This document shows, piece after piece, positions 24,989 to 34,221 of a DNA stretch of 64,000 bases; within the stretch, counting starts at the first letter, position 1, and each line of letters starts with the position of its first letter. The translations under genes and the position numbers were made by a program. This stretch comes from Pseudanabaena sp. FACHB-2040 (lineage in GTDB: Bacteria; Cyanobacteriota; Cyanobacteriia; Phormidesmidales; Phormidesmidaceae). The stretch lies in contig NZ_JACJQO010000013.1 of NCBI RefSeq assembly GCF_014696715.1, positions 245,489 through 309,488 of the forward strand, in the 5' to 3' direction. The notes under the pieces are model-generated. The model ran no database searches. It was not told the origin of the DNA and saw nothing but the letters and a program-made list of their open reading frames with translations.

Positions 24989-25858
24989 ATGAATTTTGGC
25001 AATCTCTTCCTTATCTTCTTGGTTTTGTCATCGCTTCAGCCCGCACTGCAGCGGCGACTGGTCGAGTCTCGCCGCCTCAATGCCATCCGGATGCTGGAGC
25101 AAAAGCGCGGCAGTCGGGTGATTCTGCTGATTCACCGGCAGGAGTCGATCAGCTTGCTAGGCATTCCTCTGTCTCGTTTTATCAACATTGAGGACTCTGA
25201 GCAAATCCTGCGGGCTATCCGCCTGACGCCGCCAAATGTGCCGATTGACATTATTCTGCATACTCCTGGGGGCCTGGTGCTGGCGACCGAGCAAATTGCC
25301 CGCGCTCTGCTGCGCCACCCTTCGAAGGTGACGGTGTTTATTCCCCACTATGCGATGAGTGGCGGCACCATGCTGGCGATGGCGGCCGATGAGATTGTCA
25401 TGGATGAAAACGCCGTACTTGGCCCTGTAGACCCGCAATTGGGCAATGTGGCTGCAGCCAGCGTGCTGCGAGTGCTAGAGGAGAAACCGATTGAGAAGAT
25501 TGACGACCAGACTATCATCACCGCCGATCTGTCCCGTAAGGCCATCGCTCAAGTGCAGCGGTTTGTGCGATCGCTCCTCGAAGACGCCATTCCCGAGCAA
25601 AAAATCCAGCCCGAAAACATCGACAAAATCATTGAGCGCCTAACCACGGGCCAGGTAACCCACGACTATCCGGTAGCCGTGGAAGAGGCCACAGAGATGG
25701 GTCTGCCGGTCACAGCCGGCTTACCCCTAGACATTTACAGCCTGATGGATCTCTACCCCCAACCGATGATGGGACGACCTTCGGTGCAGTACATTCCGCT
25801 GCCTTACCAAAACCCGCCCAGCCCCCCCAATCTTCCCATGCCCAAAGGCGGAGCTTAA
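24989..25858 (+). CDS. Membrane-bound ClpP-class serine protease (SDH_sah/SppA-like)
   Basis: The product is 289 residues with an N-terminal hydrophobic anchor (LFLIFLVLSSLQPAL) followed by a single ClpP/crotonase-type domain: RGSRVILLIHRQES, VPIDIILHTPGGLVLATEQIARALL, then HYAMSGGTMLAMAADEIVMDENAVLGPVDPQLG, whose S-G-G serine is the expected nucleophile. The later DLSRKAIAQVQRFVRSLL holds a candidate lysine. This family (PF01972) is widespread in cyanobacteria, with unknown substrates. Its stop shares the CTTAAG palindrome with the convergent HxlR gene (4-bp overlap at 25855-25858). Confidence 0.85.
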   Translation: MNFGNLFLIFLVLSSLQPALQRRLVESRRLNAIRMLEQKRGSRVILLIHRQESISLLGIPLSRFINIEDSEQILRAIRLTPPNVPIDIILHTPGGLVLATEQIARALLRHPSKVTVFIPHYAMSGGTMLAMAADEIVMDENAVLGPVDPQLGNVAAASVLRVLEEKPIEKIDDQTIITADLSRKAIAQVQRFVRSLLEDAIPEQKIQPENIDKIIERLTTGQVTHDYPVAVEEATEMGLPVTAGLPLDIYSLMDLYPQPMMGRPSVQYIPLPYQNPPSPPNLPMPKGGA

Positions 25859-26214
25859 GAGGCTTGCGGCGGTTCACAGGGCTGGCTTGAGCCGCCATAC
25901 CAGCGCCGGGCCAAGTCATTGAGCTGGTCTAGCACGCCGACTAGCTCCTGCCCCCGCTCTGTTAGGCCATAGGTGACTTGGGGCGGAATGGTAGGTTCAT
26001 GCTGCCGATAAATCAGGCCCTCCTGCTCCAGCATCCGCAGTCGCTCGGTGAGCACTTTAGTCGAAATTCCCTCTACTCGCCGCTTCAGCACGCCAAACCG
26101 GAGCGCCCCATCGGTAGAAAGTACCCACAGCAGATAGAGAGTCCATGGCCCCGACAAAATGGCCATTAAGGTGCCGACAGGGCAAGGGTTGAGATCTTTT
26201 GATAGACGCGGCAT
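25855..26214 (-). CDS. HxlR-family winged-helix regulator
   Basis: The 119-residue product is full length for HxlR: PCPVGTLMAILSGPWTLYLLWVL, RFGVLKRRVEGISTKVLTERLRMLEQEGLI, and the wing QVTYGLTERGQEL. An N-terminal Cys (C11, in NPCPV) matches the redox cysteine of quinone/electrophile sensors such as YodB and QsrR. It is divergent from a flavodoxin-type quinone reductase gene, and a long inverted repeat lies between them, so it probably senses quinone or oxidative stress and represses the reductase and itself. The sensing function is inferred from family and context. Confidence 0.88.
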   Translation of the reverse strand: MPRLSKDLNPCPVGTLMAILSGPWTLYLLWVLSTDGALRFGVLKRRVEGISTKVLTERLRMLEQEGLIYRQHEPTIPPQVTYGLTERGQELVGVLDQLNDLARRWYGGSSQPCEPPQAS

Positions 26215-26261
26215 GACAGCTACTGGGATTTTATGGAGCGAATTTAGTTAGTTACTTTGAG

Positions 26262-26290
26262 GTACCTACTTTACTTTAGTAAGTAGGTAC
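26262..26290. promoter_or_regulatory. Operator between HxlR regulator and flavoprotein genes
   Basis: A perfect 10-bp inverted repeat, GTACCTACTT (26262-26271) and AAGTAGGTAC (26281-26290) with a 9-bp spacer (TACTTTAGT), lies in the 122-bp divergent gap. The TACT...AGTA core resembles HxlR/YodB-type sites, and the position suits repression of both promoters. Confidence 0.75.
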
Positions 26291-26336
26291 TTTTAGTATC
26301 TATTCTAGATTGAATGTCCTTACTCCAGTAGATCCT

Positions 26337-26942
26337 ATGACAACCGTTGCAATTGTCTACTTCTCAGGCTCGGGCCATACTCATTTGCTGGCCCAGGCTT
26401 TGGCAGAAGGCGTGAATCAGGTGCCGGGCGCGACCGCTCAGCTACTGCGAATTACCGGTGAGCAAATCGTTGATGGCCGCTGGCAGGATGACACTGTGAT
26501 GGCTGCGCTGGCTCAGGCCGATGCCATTGTGTTTGGCTCGCCGACCTATATGGGAGGCGTGGCTGCTCAATTCAAAGCTTTTATAGATGCGGCTAGCTCG
26601 GCCTGGTTTGCGCAGCAGTGGAAGGATAAGATTGCTGGTGGCTTTACCCATTCTGGTTCTTTGAGTGGTGACAAGCAGAGCACGCTGCTCTATTTAGCGA
26701 TCAACGCAACGCAGCACGGCATGGTGTGGGTAGGGGCAGGCGATTTGCCCAGCCACTACATCGGCAAAACCGATGGCGTTAACCGCCTGGGGTCTTTCAT
26801 GGGAATGATGGGCCAGAGCCCAATGACGATGGGTCAAGCTGAGGCAGCTTTGGACTCGGGTGACCGCTTGACGGCGCTTAGCTATGGCCAGCGCATTGCC
26901 CAGGCCGCGCATCGCTGGAGCCGCCAGCCGATGGCTGTTTAA
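26337..26942 (+). CDS. Flavodoxin-fold NAD(P)H:quinone oxidoreductase (WrbA-like)
   Basis: The product is 201 residues from ATG 26337; an upstream start would add nine residues in the operator region. The FMN phosphate loop is VYFSGSGHTHLLAQALAEG, followed by ADAIVFGSPTYMGGVAAQFKAFID and KIAGGFTHSGSLSGDKQSTLLYL, the standard order of WrbA/flavodoxin-like reductases. Two-electron quinone reduction protects against semiquinone radicals. Divergent pairing with the HxlR regulator supports a stress-inducible role. Confidence 0.87.
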   Translation: MTTVAIVYFSGSGHTHLLAQALAEGVNQVPGATAQLLRITGEQIVDGRWQDDTVMAALAQADAIVFGSPTYMGGVAAQFKAFIDAASSAWFAQQWKDKIAGGFTHSGSLSGDKQSTLLYLAINATQHGMVWVGAGDLPSHYIGKTDGVNRLGSFMGMMGQSPMTMGQAEAALDSGDRLTALSYGQRIAQAAHRWSRQPMAV

Positions 26943-27018
26943 TACGGATTCTTTTTGTTAGGACTGATTGTTAAGAATTAACTGACTGAAGCTGTATCGG
27001 GCGCAGGCTCCTGCGCCC

Positions 27019-28128
27019 TTACCGAGGCGATCGCAAGTAGGCCACAACAGCTTCGGCAATCTGCTCGTTGCCGTTTTTAGCAATTGGCGTGTCTTTGCGA
27101 GGGGGCGACAGGGGTTGCGTTAAAAAGGCCCAGTCGCCTTCAAAGAACTCGGCTGGGGTTAAAACCTGGTGGTAGGCGTGGTCTTGCATGGCGCTAACCA
27201 GGACTGGGGCCTCGGCAAAGCCTTCTCGGGTGAGGGTGATAATGGGCAGGTCTAATCGGCAGGCCTCAGAGAAGGTGCTAAAGCCGGGTTTGGAGACGAC
27301 TCGGCTGCACAGGGGCATGACATCGACGGGCCGAAGCTGACGGTTGGGCACTTTGAACAGGTTGGGCAGATCGGGGGCCTGCTGGTCAAAGGTCAAAAAC
27401 TGCCAGTCGGGAAAATGGGCCAGGCCAGCATAGGGAATTTTTTCAATGCCGAGGCCGCCAAAGGTGAGCAGGACGGTTTTTTCGGGCGGAGCCGTGAGCT
27501 GCCCCTGCGATAGCGCAAGCACGGACGGGTCAGTTCGCAGTTCCTCTACCTCATAGCGAGGGTTGCCCCCTGTCAGCCCTACATCTTCGATTGCGGGAAA
27601 CGCTGACATGGGTTCGTGGAAGGGTAAGCGGAACATGCGATCGCACGCCCCAAACTGGGCTGCTATCCAGTCAGCAATTGCTTCAAATTCGCCGCCCCAG
27701 GGCCGGTAAATAAAGTCCCAGCCGAAGTTGCTCATCATCCAGCAGGGCACCCCAGCAGCGTGGGCAATGGCCACAGCTAGCGGCGGGATATCGGCTAACA
27801 CTAGATCGACCCCCGCTTCTTTCAAAAAAGCGGCCTCTGAAGCCACTAAATCGGCTTCTGTCTGCCGGATCTCCTGAAGTTTGGCCAAGGTAGTGGGCTT
27901 GTCCATCGTTAGGCTGTCTGACTGAATTACCCCGATATCAAAAGCCCGCTGGCGGAGGGTAAAGTCTCCTTTCAGGTAAGTCTGAAACAGCCACTGCGGG
28001 GCTGTAGTGGCCAGGATAAGCTGCATCTCTGGCAGATACTGCTGCACCGTAGCGGCAACGGCAGCAGCACGGGTAGCGTGACCAAAGCCGTGATTAGTAA
28101 TTGCCAGGTAGAGAGTCGGACGGGCCAT
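27019..28128 (-). CDS. GT-B fold glycosyltransferase-like protein
   Basis: The product is 369 residues. The N-terminal domain opens with LYLAITNHGFGHATRAAAVA, a motif shared with the N-terminal part of plant L-arabinokinases and other GT-B proteins. The C-terminal domain has VLLTFGGLGIEKIPYAGL, RPVDVMPLCSRVVSKPGFSTFSEACRLDLPIITL, the usual nucleotide-sugar binding region with a G-x-S-T-x-x-E pattern. The acceptor and sugar are unknown. It lies 71 bp downstream of ftsH, separated by an intrinsic terminator at 28145-28176, so it should have its own promoter. Confidence 0.75.
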   Translation of the reverse strand: MARPTLYLAITNHGFGHATRAAAVAATVQQYLPEMQLILATTAPQWLFQTYLKGDFTLRQRAFDIGVIQSDSLTMDKPTTLAKLQEIRQTEADLVASEAAFLKEAGVDLVLADIPPLAVAIAHAAGVPCWMMSNFGWDFIYRPWGGEFEAIADWIAAQFGACDRMFRLPFHEPMSAFPAIEDVGLTGGNPRYEVEELRTDPSVLALSQGQLTAPPEKTVLLTFGGLGIEKIPYAGLAHFPDWQFLTFDQQAPDLPNLFKVPNRQLRPVDVMPLCSRVVSKPGFSTFSEACRLDLPIITLTREGFAEAPVLVSAMQDHAYHQVLTPAEFFEGDWAFLTQPLSPPRKDTPIAKNGNEQIAEAVVAYLRSPR

Positions 28129-28144
28129 AGAAGATCCTTAAAGC

Positions 28145-28176
28145 TAAAAAAAGACTCGCCCAAGGGACGAGTCTTT
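28145..28176 (-). terminator. Intrinsic terminator of ftsH
   Basis: A 9-bp stem AAAGACTCG/CGAGTCTTT (28150-28158 with 28168-28176) with a 9-nt loop is followed on the minus strand by a T run (the A run at 28145-28150). It starts 23 bp past the ftsH stop. Confidence 0.88.
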
Positions 28177-28198
28177 GCGGTAGTTAGCCTAACAGGGC

Positions 28199-30085
28199 TT
28201 AGATTTGGGGTACAAACTGCTCTTTCTCAGGCACCGCCGTGTACTCAGAGACAATCTGGCGGAACTCGTCGCCGTTAATCGTTTCCTTTTCAATCAGCAG
28301 GTCTACCAGCCGGTCGATCAGCGCCCGATTGTCGCGGATGATCTGCTTAGAGGTGTTGTAAGCGTGCTCCACAATAGAGCGCACTTGGCCATCAATTCGG
28401 GAGGCAATTTCTTCGGAGTACTCCGAGCGCTGCAGCCAGTCACGGCCCAAGAAGACTTCTCCCTGGGAGCTTTCTAGAGACAGCGGCCCTAGGTCAGACA
28501 TACCAAAGCGGGTAACCATTTGGCGGGCCATGCCGGTGACCTGCTGCAGGTCGTTGCCTGCGCCGGTCGTCACTTCGGCATCACCAAAGATGATGTCTTC
28601 GGCGGCCCGACCGCCCAATGCCCCGGCAATGCGCGCCAGGATTTGGGAGCGGGAGATTAGGGTCTGTTCTTCATTGGGGGTAAACCAGGTAAGGCCCTGA
28701 GCCTGTCCCCGAGGAATCAGGGTGACCTTTTGCACTGGGTCGTGGGCTTTGATCAGGGTGCCGACAATAGCGTGGCCAATTTCGTGGTAGGCAATCAGTC
28801 GCTTACTCTTGCTATCGACCAGGGGAGTGCCCTCCATCCCGGCGATCACCCGATCGACGGCATCGTCGACCTCACCCATTGTGATTGCTTCTTTGCGGCG
28901 ACGGGCTGTGAGAATGGCGGCCTCGTTCAGCAGGTTAGCGAGGTCTGCGCCAGTAAAGCCAGGGGTGCGACGTGCGATCGCATCTAAAGAAATTTCAGGA
29001 GCCAGCTTCTTGTTGCGAGCATGAACCTCCAAGATTTCCAGTCGCCCTTTAACATCAGGCGGATCAACTGAAATCTGCCGATCAAATCGACCCGGACGCA
29101 GCAGCGCTGAGTCGAGCACGTCAGCCCGGTTGGTGGCCGCGATGATAATGATGCCGGTGTTGCCCTCAAATCCGTCCATCTCGGTTAGGAGCTGGTTAAG
29201 GGTTTGCTCTCGCTCATCATTACCGCCGCCGATGCCAGCGCCCCGCTGTCGCCCGACAGCATCGATCTCATCGATAAAGATGATACAGGGCGCATTTTCT
29301 TTAGCCTTCTTAAAGAGGTCGCGAACGCGAGAAGCGCCCACCCCAACAAACATCTCTACAAATTCCGAACCGGAAATGCTGAAGAAAGGTACACCAGCCT
29401 CTCCGGCAATAGCTTTGGCTAGTAGAGTCTTACCTGTTCCTGGAGGCCCCACCAGCAGCACGCCTTTAGGAATCCGGGCACCAATCGCGGTGAAGCGTTC
29501 TGGCTTCTTTAGGAAAGTGACGACTTCTTCTAGCTCTTCTTTGGCTTCGTCAACCCCGGCCACATCATCAAACATGATGCCGGTCTTGGCTTCCATCATA
29601 AAGCGAGCGCGAGACTTGCCAAAGCTCATGGCCTGTCCAGGCCCTCCGGCAGCGCCCCCAGAGCGGCGGAACAAGAAGAAAAGACCGCCAATTAGCAGCA
29701 GCGGGAACAGCAGGTTGCCCAAGGCTCCCCAAAGCGCCCCATCGTTGCGGATGGGATGGGAGTCGAGGCTGATGTCCATTGCCCGTAGGCGGCTGACCAG
29801 CTCAGGAGCATTTCCTGGCAGGTCTACCCGCCAGTGCTGCAGCCGGTTATCCAGTTCCGGATCGACCGCCTCTACAATCGCTGTTCGTCCCCCGTCATAG
29901 AGGTCAACAGCAGTCACCCGACCAGCATCTAAATAGTCAAGAAAGCGGCCATAGGTCATGCGGGTGTTGGCAGTGTTGCGGCCCACGTCTGCCGGTGCAG
30001 ATGAGAATGCGCCTTGCCAGAAAAAGAACCCAATCACCAGGATCGGCAGGGTCCAGAGCAAGATAACTCTCCAGGAGAATTTCAT
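28199..30085 (-). CDS. ftsH: ATP-dependent zinc metalloprotease FtsH
   Basis: The 628-residue product is a typical length. Two transmembrane helices flank a ~85-residue exposed domain ([16 protein letters not shown] and [15 protein letters not shown]). The AAA domain has [13 protein letters not shown] (Walker A), IIFIDEID (Walker B), and the pore motif FVGVG. The protease domain has HEIGHAIVG (zinc HEXXH) and the downstream Asp of [10 protein letters not shown]. FtsH degrades membrane and soluble proteins; cyanobacterial paralogues drive D1 turnover in photosystem II repair. Which paralogue this is cannot be told by eye. Confidence 0.96.
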   Translation of the reverse strand: MKFSWRVILLWTLPILVIGFFFWQGAFSSAPADVGRNTANTRMTYGRFLDYLDAGRVTAVDLYDGGRTAIVEAVDPELDNRLQHWRVDLPGNAPELVSRLRAMDISLDSHPIRNDGALWGALGNLLFPLLLIGGLFFLFRRSGGAAGGPGQAMSFGKSRARFMMEAKTGIMFDDVAGVDEAKEELEEVVTFLKKPERFTAIGARIPKGVLLVGPPGTGKTLLAKAIAGEAGVPFFSISGSEFVEMFVGVGASRVRDLFKKAKENAPCIIFIDEIDAVGRQRGAGIGGGNDEREQTLNQLLTEMDGFEGNTGIIIIAATNRADVLDSALLRPGRFDRQISVDPPDVKGRLEILEVHARNKKLAPEISLDAIARRTPGFTGADLANLLNEAAILTARRRKEAITMGEVDDAVDRVIAGMEGTPLVDSKSKRLIAYHEIGHAIVGTLIKAHDPVQKVTLIPRGQAQGLTWFTPNEEQTLISRSQILARIAGALGGRAAEDIIFGDAEVTTGAGNDLQQVTGMARQMVTRFGMSDLGPLSLESSQGEVFLGRDWLQRSEYSEEIASRIDGQVRSIVEHAYNTSKQIIRDNRALIDRLVDLLIEKETINGDEFRQIVSEYTAVPEKEQFVPQI

Positions 30086-30428
30086 AACCAGGTGGCCTCT
30101 AAAACAGCAGACGAGAACGATGTCGCAGAAAAACGATTCGCAGAGAAATGCCAGAGAGCTTCCTTAAGGGAGAGCAAAGGGCAGAGTTTTTAAAAGGATG
30201 CTTACCTTAAGTTAATAATGCATCGGGAATTGGGCAGTTGTCCTCAGAGCGGCGATAGAGAAATTGCCAAGCTCTCTTTATGAGATCAATCTTTACTTAA
30301 TGTAACGTAACCAGATTCAGTCGATCAATGAAAAATATAGGGTGCGCCAGTTTAAGTCCTGACACACCCCATTTTTTAGGCAGATTAAGGGAGCAGAAAA
30401 CCCATTCCCCCCCTGCTGATCCACCCCT
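30086..30428. other. Intergenic region, ftsH promoter and gltX terminator
   Basis: This 343-bp stretch is AT-richer than its surroundings and contains the ftsH promoter region and, at 30331-30369, the gltX terminator. I see no gene in it. Confidence 0.4.
30331..30369 (-). terminator. Intrinsic terminator of gltX
   Basis: On the minus strand, GGGTGTGTCAG and CTGGCGCACCC form an 11-bp stem (two G-U pairs) around an 8-nt loop (plus-strand 30359-30369 and 30340-30350), followed by TATATTTTT. It lies 60 bp past the gltX stop. Confidence 0.8.
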
Positions 30429-31880
30429 CTACCCTTCTACTAAGCCCAGCGCCGCCTTCAGACGTGCCACATCAAACCCCCGCTGGTGCAGAATCACCCA
30501 AGATTCGGCCAAATCCGGCCCCTGCATATCTCCCATCAGGGCAGCTCGTAAGGTTTTCATAACCAGGCCCTTCTTCACGCCTTGGGCCTTAGCCACTTGG
30601 TCAGCTAACGCCTTCACATCGGCAGGGCTGCTGAGCGACGTTTCAGATGCGATCGCATCTACCGCCGCCTGCACCACCTCAGCCGCTCCCGGCTGCTGCA
30701 TCTGAGCCTTGGCATCGCTGGAGTAAGGCAAAATCTCGCTGAAGAAGAAGTGGGCCTGAGCCACACTGTCAGGCAGGCGAGTCAAGCTAGGACCAATCAG
30801 AGCTGCCAGGGGCAGTAGCCAGTTGCGATCGCTCTCCAGATCAAACGCATATCCCGCCTCTTGCCAATAGGGCAAGATAGCTTCTAGCAGCGTTTCAGGC
30901 GGCAACGCGTGGAGATACTGGCTGTTGATCCAGTCCAGCTTGTCCCAGTCAAACTTAGCCCCGGCTTTATTCACCCGGTCAAAGCCAAACTTCTCAGCTG
31001 CATGGGGTAAGGTAAACAGTTCCTCGGCATCCGGCGGTGACCAGCCTAGCAGGGTCATATAGTTAGTCAGCGCCTCAGCGGTAAAGCCTAGCTTCTGGAA
31101 CTCAAAAATTGAGGTGACTCCGTCGCGCTTAGAGAGCTTTTGCCCTGCCTGGTTCAAAATCAGCGGCGTGTGGGCAAAAGCTGGCAACGTCGCTCCAAAG
31201 GCTTCGTACAGCAAGATCTGCTTAGCCGTGTTGGCAATGTGGTCTTCCCCGCGAATGACGTGGGTGATGTTCATATCAATGTCATCGACCACCACAGCCA
31301 AATTGTAGAGCGGCTGGCCGATCTGGCCACCCGCCGAGGCCCGAGCTACGACCATGTCGCCGCCCAAATCGCTGGCCTTCCAGGTAACGGGGCCGCGCAC
31401 CATATCGTTCCAGGTGAGGGTGCGATCGTCGTCGATTTTAAAGCGGATGACGGCAGTGCGGCCCTCTGCCTCAAAAGCAGCCTGCTGCTCGTCGGTCAGA
31501 TTGCGGTGGCGGTTGTCGTAGCGCGGGGCCTGTCCCTTCGCTTTTTGGGCCTCCCGCATGGCCTCTAGCTCCTCTGGAGTGTCGTAGGCCCGGTAAGCCG
31601 ACCCCTGGTCCAGCAGCTTTTGAATCGCCTCTCGGTACAGGTCAAGCCGCTGGGACTGAAAGAAAGGGCCTTCATCCCAGGTCATGCCCAGCCACTTGAG
31701 GCCCGTGAGAATGTTCTCGGTGTATTCGGGGCGCGATCGCTCCTCGTCGGTGTCTTCAATTCTCAGGATGAACTGGCCGCCCTCATGGCGCGCAAAGAGC
31801 CAGTTGAAGACAGCAGTTCGGGCAGTGCCGATGTGAAGATTGCCCGTAGGACTGGGGGCAAGGCGAACGCGGACAGTCAT
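30429..31880 (-). CDS. gltX: Glutamate-tRNA ligase
   Basis: The product is 483 residues from the ATG giving [13 protein letters not shown]; a TTG/ATG 21 bp upstream would add a non-conserved leader. The HIGH motif is in [11 protein letters not shown] and the KMSKS equivalent is KLSKRDG. The anticodon-binding C-terminal half is complete (to KAALGLVEG). In cyanobacteria GltX charges both tRNA(Glu) and tRNA(Gln) and supplies Glu-tRNA for tetrapyrrole synthesis; the GatC encoded here is part of the downstream correction of Glu-tRNA(Gln). Confidence 0.96.
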   Translation of the reverse strand: MTVRVRLAPSPTGNLHIGTARTAVFNWLFARHEGGQFILRIEDTDEERSRPEYTENILTGLKWLGMTWDEGPFFQSQRLDLYREAIQKLLDQGSAYRAYDTPEELEAMREAQKAKGQAPRYDNRHRNLTDEQQAAFEAEGRTAVIRFKIDDDRTLTWNDMVRGPVTWKASDLGGDMVVARASAGGQIGQPLYNLAVVVDDIDMNITHVIRGEDHIANTAKQILLYEAFGATLPAFAHTPLILNQAGQKLSKRDGVTSIFEFQKLGFTAEALTNYMTLLGWSPPDAEELFTLPHAAEKFGFDRVNKAGAKFDWDKLDWINSQYLHALPPETLLEAILPYWQEAGYAFDLESDRNWLLPLAALIGPSLTRLPDSVAQAHFFFSEILPYSSDAKAQMQQPGAAEVVQAAVDAIASETSLSSPADVKALADQVAKAQGVKKGLVMKTLRAALMGDMQGPDLAESWVILHQRGFDVARLKAALGLVEG

Positions 31881-31932
31881 GGTTGTCTCAGCTAGCAGCA
31901 AATTCCCATTTTAACGGGTAGGGGGAAAGGGG

Positions 31933-31964
31933 GACGCGGGGACGCGGGGACGCGGGGACGCGGG
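31933..31964. repeat. Four tandem copies of an 8-bp repeat
   Basis: GACGCGGG is repeated four times without gaps, followed by a partial copy. It lies 53 bp upstream of the gltX start codon, so copy-number change could alter gltX expression. Confidence 0.85.
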
Positions 31965-32020
31965 GACATGAAGATAGGGGGGGTGGGGAAGGTGAAGGAA
32001 GACTCAACCTATACGTTTTC

Positions 32021-32090
32021 TCTCCCCCCAATCTCCCCCATCCTCCCTACCTCTCCAATCTCCCCAATCTCCCCCTCCCCACGCCTCTTC
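32021..32090. repeat. Low-complexity pyrimidine tract
   Basis: About 70 bp consist almost wholly of C and T with recurring CAATCTCCCC units on the plus strand, located immediately past the stop of the nuclease-FtsK gene (32098). Together with the 8-bp repeats it makes the 218-bp gap before gltX unusually simple in sequence. Confidence 0.8.
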
Positions 32091-32097
32091 TACTCCC

Positions 32098-34221
32098 CTA
32101 AACCGCCACCTGCCCTGCAAACAAGCTCTGCAGCCGCAGCAGCTGGGCTCCTTGGAGGTAAAGCAGGTCGCCCTTGCCTAGTAGATTGGCTGCGTCGCCC
32201 TGCTTGCCGCCCAAAATAATCATAGAGTCGGCATCGCTGGCGGTGCGGAGGGCAACTCGTCCCGGCAGGTTGGAGCGGATCAGGGGTGTGACGACTTTGG
32301 CTTCGGGGCGCTGGGTAGCGATGATCAGGTGAATGCCTGCGGCACGGGCCATGGCCCCTAGGCGCTTGATGCTGTACTCCAGGGCGGTGCGGGTTTCTTT
32401 TTCGGCCATGAAGTCGGCGTATTCGTCAAATATGCAGACGATACGCGGCAGGGGCTCTTGGGCTTTGGCGTTGTGGCCTGCTAAGTCGGCGCAGCGGGCC
32501 TGCTCGAAGCGTTGATAGCGCCGATCCATCTCTTCGACTAGGCGGGTCATGAGTGCGATCGCACCCTCGCCATCTTTCACCACAGGTTCTAGCAGCGAGG
32601 GCAGGGTTTCAAAGTCGGGAAAGGTAACGCGCTTGGGATCGACCAGGGCGATTTGCAGGTGGGCAGGGGTGTGGCGGGCGACGAGGGAGAGCAAGAGCGA
32701 TCGCAAAAACTCGCTCTTGCCGCTGCCGGTAGTGCCGCCTACCAAAAAATGGCAGGTGTTGGGGTCAGATAGGTCGGCCTCGATCAGCTCCCCGTCTAGG
32801 TTGACGCCAATGGCGATTTGTACGGGTGCTGTGATCGGCAGGTGCTGTTGCTGCAGGTACTGGTCAAAATGAGCTGTCTGCCGGTCGGGTCGAGGCAAGT
32901 CCACGCTGACAAATCCAGCCTGAGGCGCGATCATCGGCGGTGCGGTTAGCCCCAACTGCACCCGCAGATCGTCCGATAGCCGCAGAATAGAGCTGACCTT
33001 GACGCCCATATGGGGCCTGAGCCGCACCCGAACGAAGGCTGGCCCCACAGCCACTCCCTGCGAATCTACGCCGACGCCAAAGGATTTTAGAGTGTGCACT
33101 AGCTGGGCTGAAATTTGGTCGTAGTTCGCTGTGGCCGAATCAGCCTTTGCCTGACTCTGCGCTTTTGGAGAGACGGGCTGTGGCTTTTCCGGAAGCGGTA
33201 CGGGTGCAGTCGGTTGGGGCTGCCTAACTGGAACGGCTTGCGTAACTTCAGCCTGCAAAGCCTGAGCACTGCCGCCGGTCAAATCAAGCTGCTTTGACTG
33301 GGCCTTGGTTGGTTTAGACTGCTCCTTCCTGGCGGACTCTGAGGAAGCGGGGGAAGGCCCATCGCCAAAATAGCTCTGGCACTTGGCCCGCTGCGGACAG
33401 ATCTCACATAGATGGGGATAAGGCGTTGCGGGCGGTGGGTCTAGTTGACCGACCCGCCAGGCCAGCCAGGTCTGAATCTGCTGGAGCTTTTGGGGCACTA
33501 ACTGGTGGAGGGTTTCGGCCAGCTGCTCCCAGGAATAAACCTGCTCTCGCCAGTCTGGCAGCACACTATAGACAGCTGAGTTGATTGGCACGCCTACTGT
33601 TTCCCGCAGCAGCAGCCCGTATAGCGCCACCTGCACCACTTGGGCCGAGGAGTCGGGCGCGGAGTAGGTCTTGTACTCCGCTACACAGAGCCGCTGCTCC
33701 CGGAAGTCGTACATTAGGCTGTCGTAGCGGCCCGTAACGGTTTGCCGCTGACCGTTGGCCAGAGCAAAGGTATAGCGCACCGTTAACTCCTGGCCCAAAA
33801 ACGTTTTTTGAATCAGCTGTTCAGGCGGGCAAAACCGCCGATTTTGCACCAGCCACTCGGCCCACCGCTGGATCAACCCCTGTAGCCCTTGCCAAATCTG
33901 GTGTAGCCCCACCGCCCTAGCCGGATCGCGCTTAACGGTTGCCTGCAAATAGGGGTAGAACACTGTGGCGTAGAGCCGCTGCTGGATCTGCTGAGCCAAC
34001 ATTGCGCTATCGAGAGTTTCTGGCCTCAAAAATTCTTGAAAGGCAGCATCCTGCCGCAGCTGCCGCACACACCAATCAGCTAGCTGATGAAAAGCGCTGC
34101 CAATGCCGGTCGCTCCGCCAGCGGGCAAAAACAAAGTCTGCCCGCCGCTGTGGTACCCCAGGTACAGCAGCCGGGGGCATTCAAAGGCGAGCCGAATATC
34201 GGTGACGGACAGGGGCGGCAT
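32098..34221 (-). CDS. Fe-S PD-(D/E)XK nuclease fused to FtsK/HerA translocase
   Basis: The product is 707 residues from ATG 34219-34221, which overlaps the previous stop by one base (TAATG); an ORF extension to 34299 is not needed. The N-terminal ~285 residues look like a Cas4/AddB nuclease: Cys15 (FECPRLL), His45 (GSAFHQL), Asp167 (GRYDSLMYD), Glu182-x-Lys184 (AEYKTY), Gln197 (QVALYGLL), and C272xxC275x5C281, giving a four-Cys iron-sulfur site. A ~90-residue Pro/Gln linker follows. Residues ~370-690 match the FtsK motor: beta domain VGPAFVRVRLRPHMGVKVS, Walker A GGTTGSGKSEFL (495-506), Walker B IVCIFDEYADFM (594-605), and MARAAGIHLIIATQRPEAKVVTPLIRSNLPGRVA. It lacks the membrane domain and gamma domain, so it is not the divisome FtsK. 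Confidence 0.85.
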   Translation of the reverse strand: MPPLSVTDIRLAFECPRLLYLGYHSGGQTLFLPAGGATGIGSAFHQLADWCVRQLRQDAAFQEFLRPETLDSAMLAQQIQQRLYATVFYPYLQATVKRDPARAVGLHQIWQGLQGLIQRWAEWLVQNRRFCPPEQLIQKTFLGQELTVRYTFALANGQRQTVTGRYDSLMYDFREQRLCVAEYKTYSAPDSSAQVVQVALYGLLLRETVGVPINSAVYSVLPDWREQVYSWEQLAETLHQLVPQKLQQIQTWLAWRVGQLDPPPATPYPHLCEICPQRAKCQSYFGDGPSPASSESARKEQSKPTKAQSKQLDLTGGSAQALQAEVTQAVPVRQPQPTAPVPLPEKPQPVSPKAQSQAKADSATANYDQISAQLVHTLKSFGVGVDSQGVAVGPAFVRVRLRPHMGVKVSSILRLSDDLRVQLGLTAPPMIAPQAGFVSVDLPRPDRQTAHFDQYLQQQHLPITAPVQIAIGVNLDGELIEADLSDPNTCHFLVGGTTGSGKSEFLRSLLLSLVARHTPAHLQIALVDPKRVTFPDFETLPSLLEPVVKDGEGAIALMTRLVEEMDRRYQRFEQARCADLAGHNAKAQEPLPRIVCIFDEYADFMAEKETRTALEYSIKRLGAMARAAGIHLIIATQRPEAKVVTPLIRSNLPGRVALRTASDADSMIILGGKQGDAANLLGKGDLLYLQGAQLLRLQSLFAGQVAV

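Noticed and set aside
29130..29900. 256-codon frame antisense to ftsH
   Set aside because: It is Ser/Arg-rich with no family motifs; ftsH on the other strand is certain.
32098..34221. The FtsK-like gene as the divisome FtsK
   Set aside because: It lacks the N-terminal membrane helices and gamma domain, and instead has a nuclease domain.
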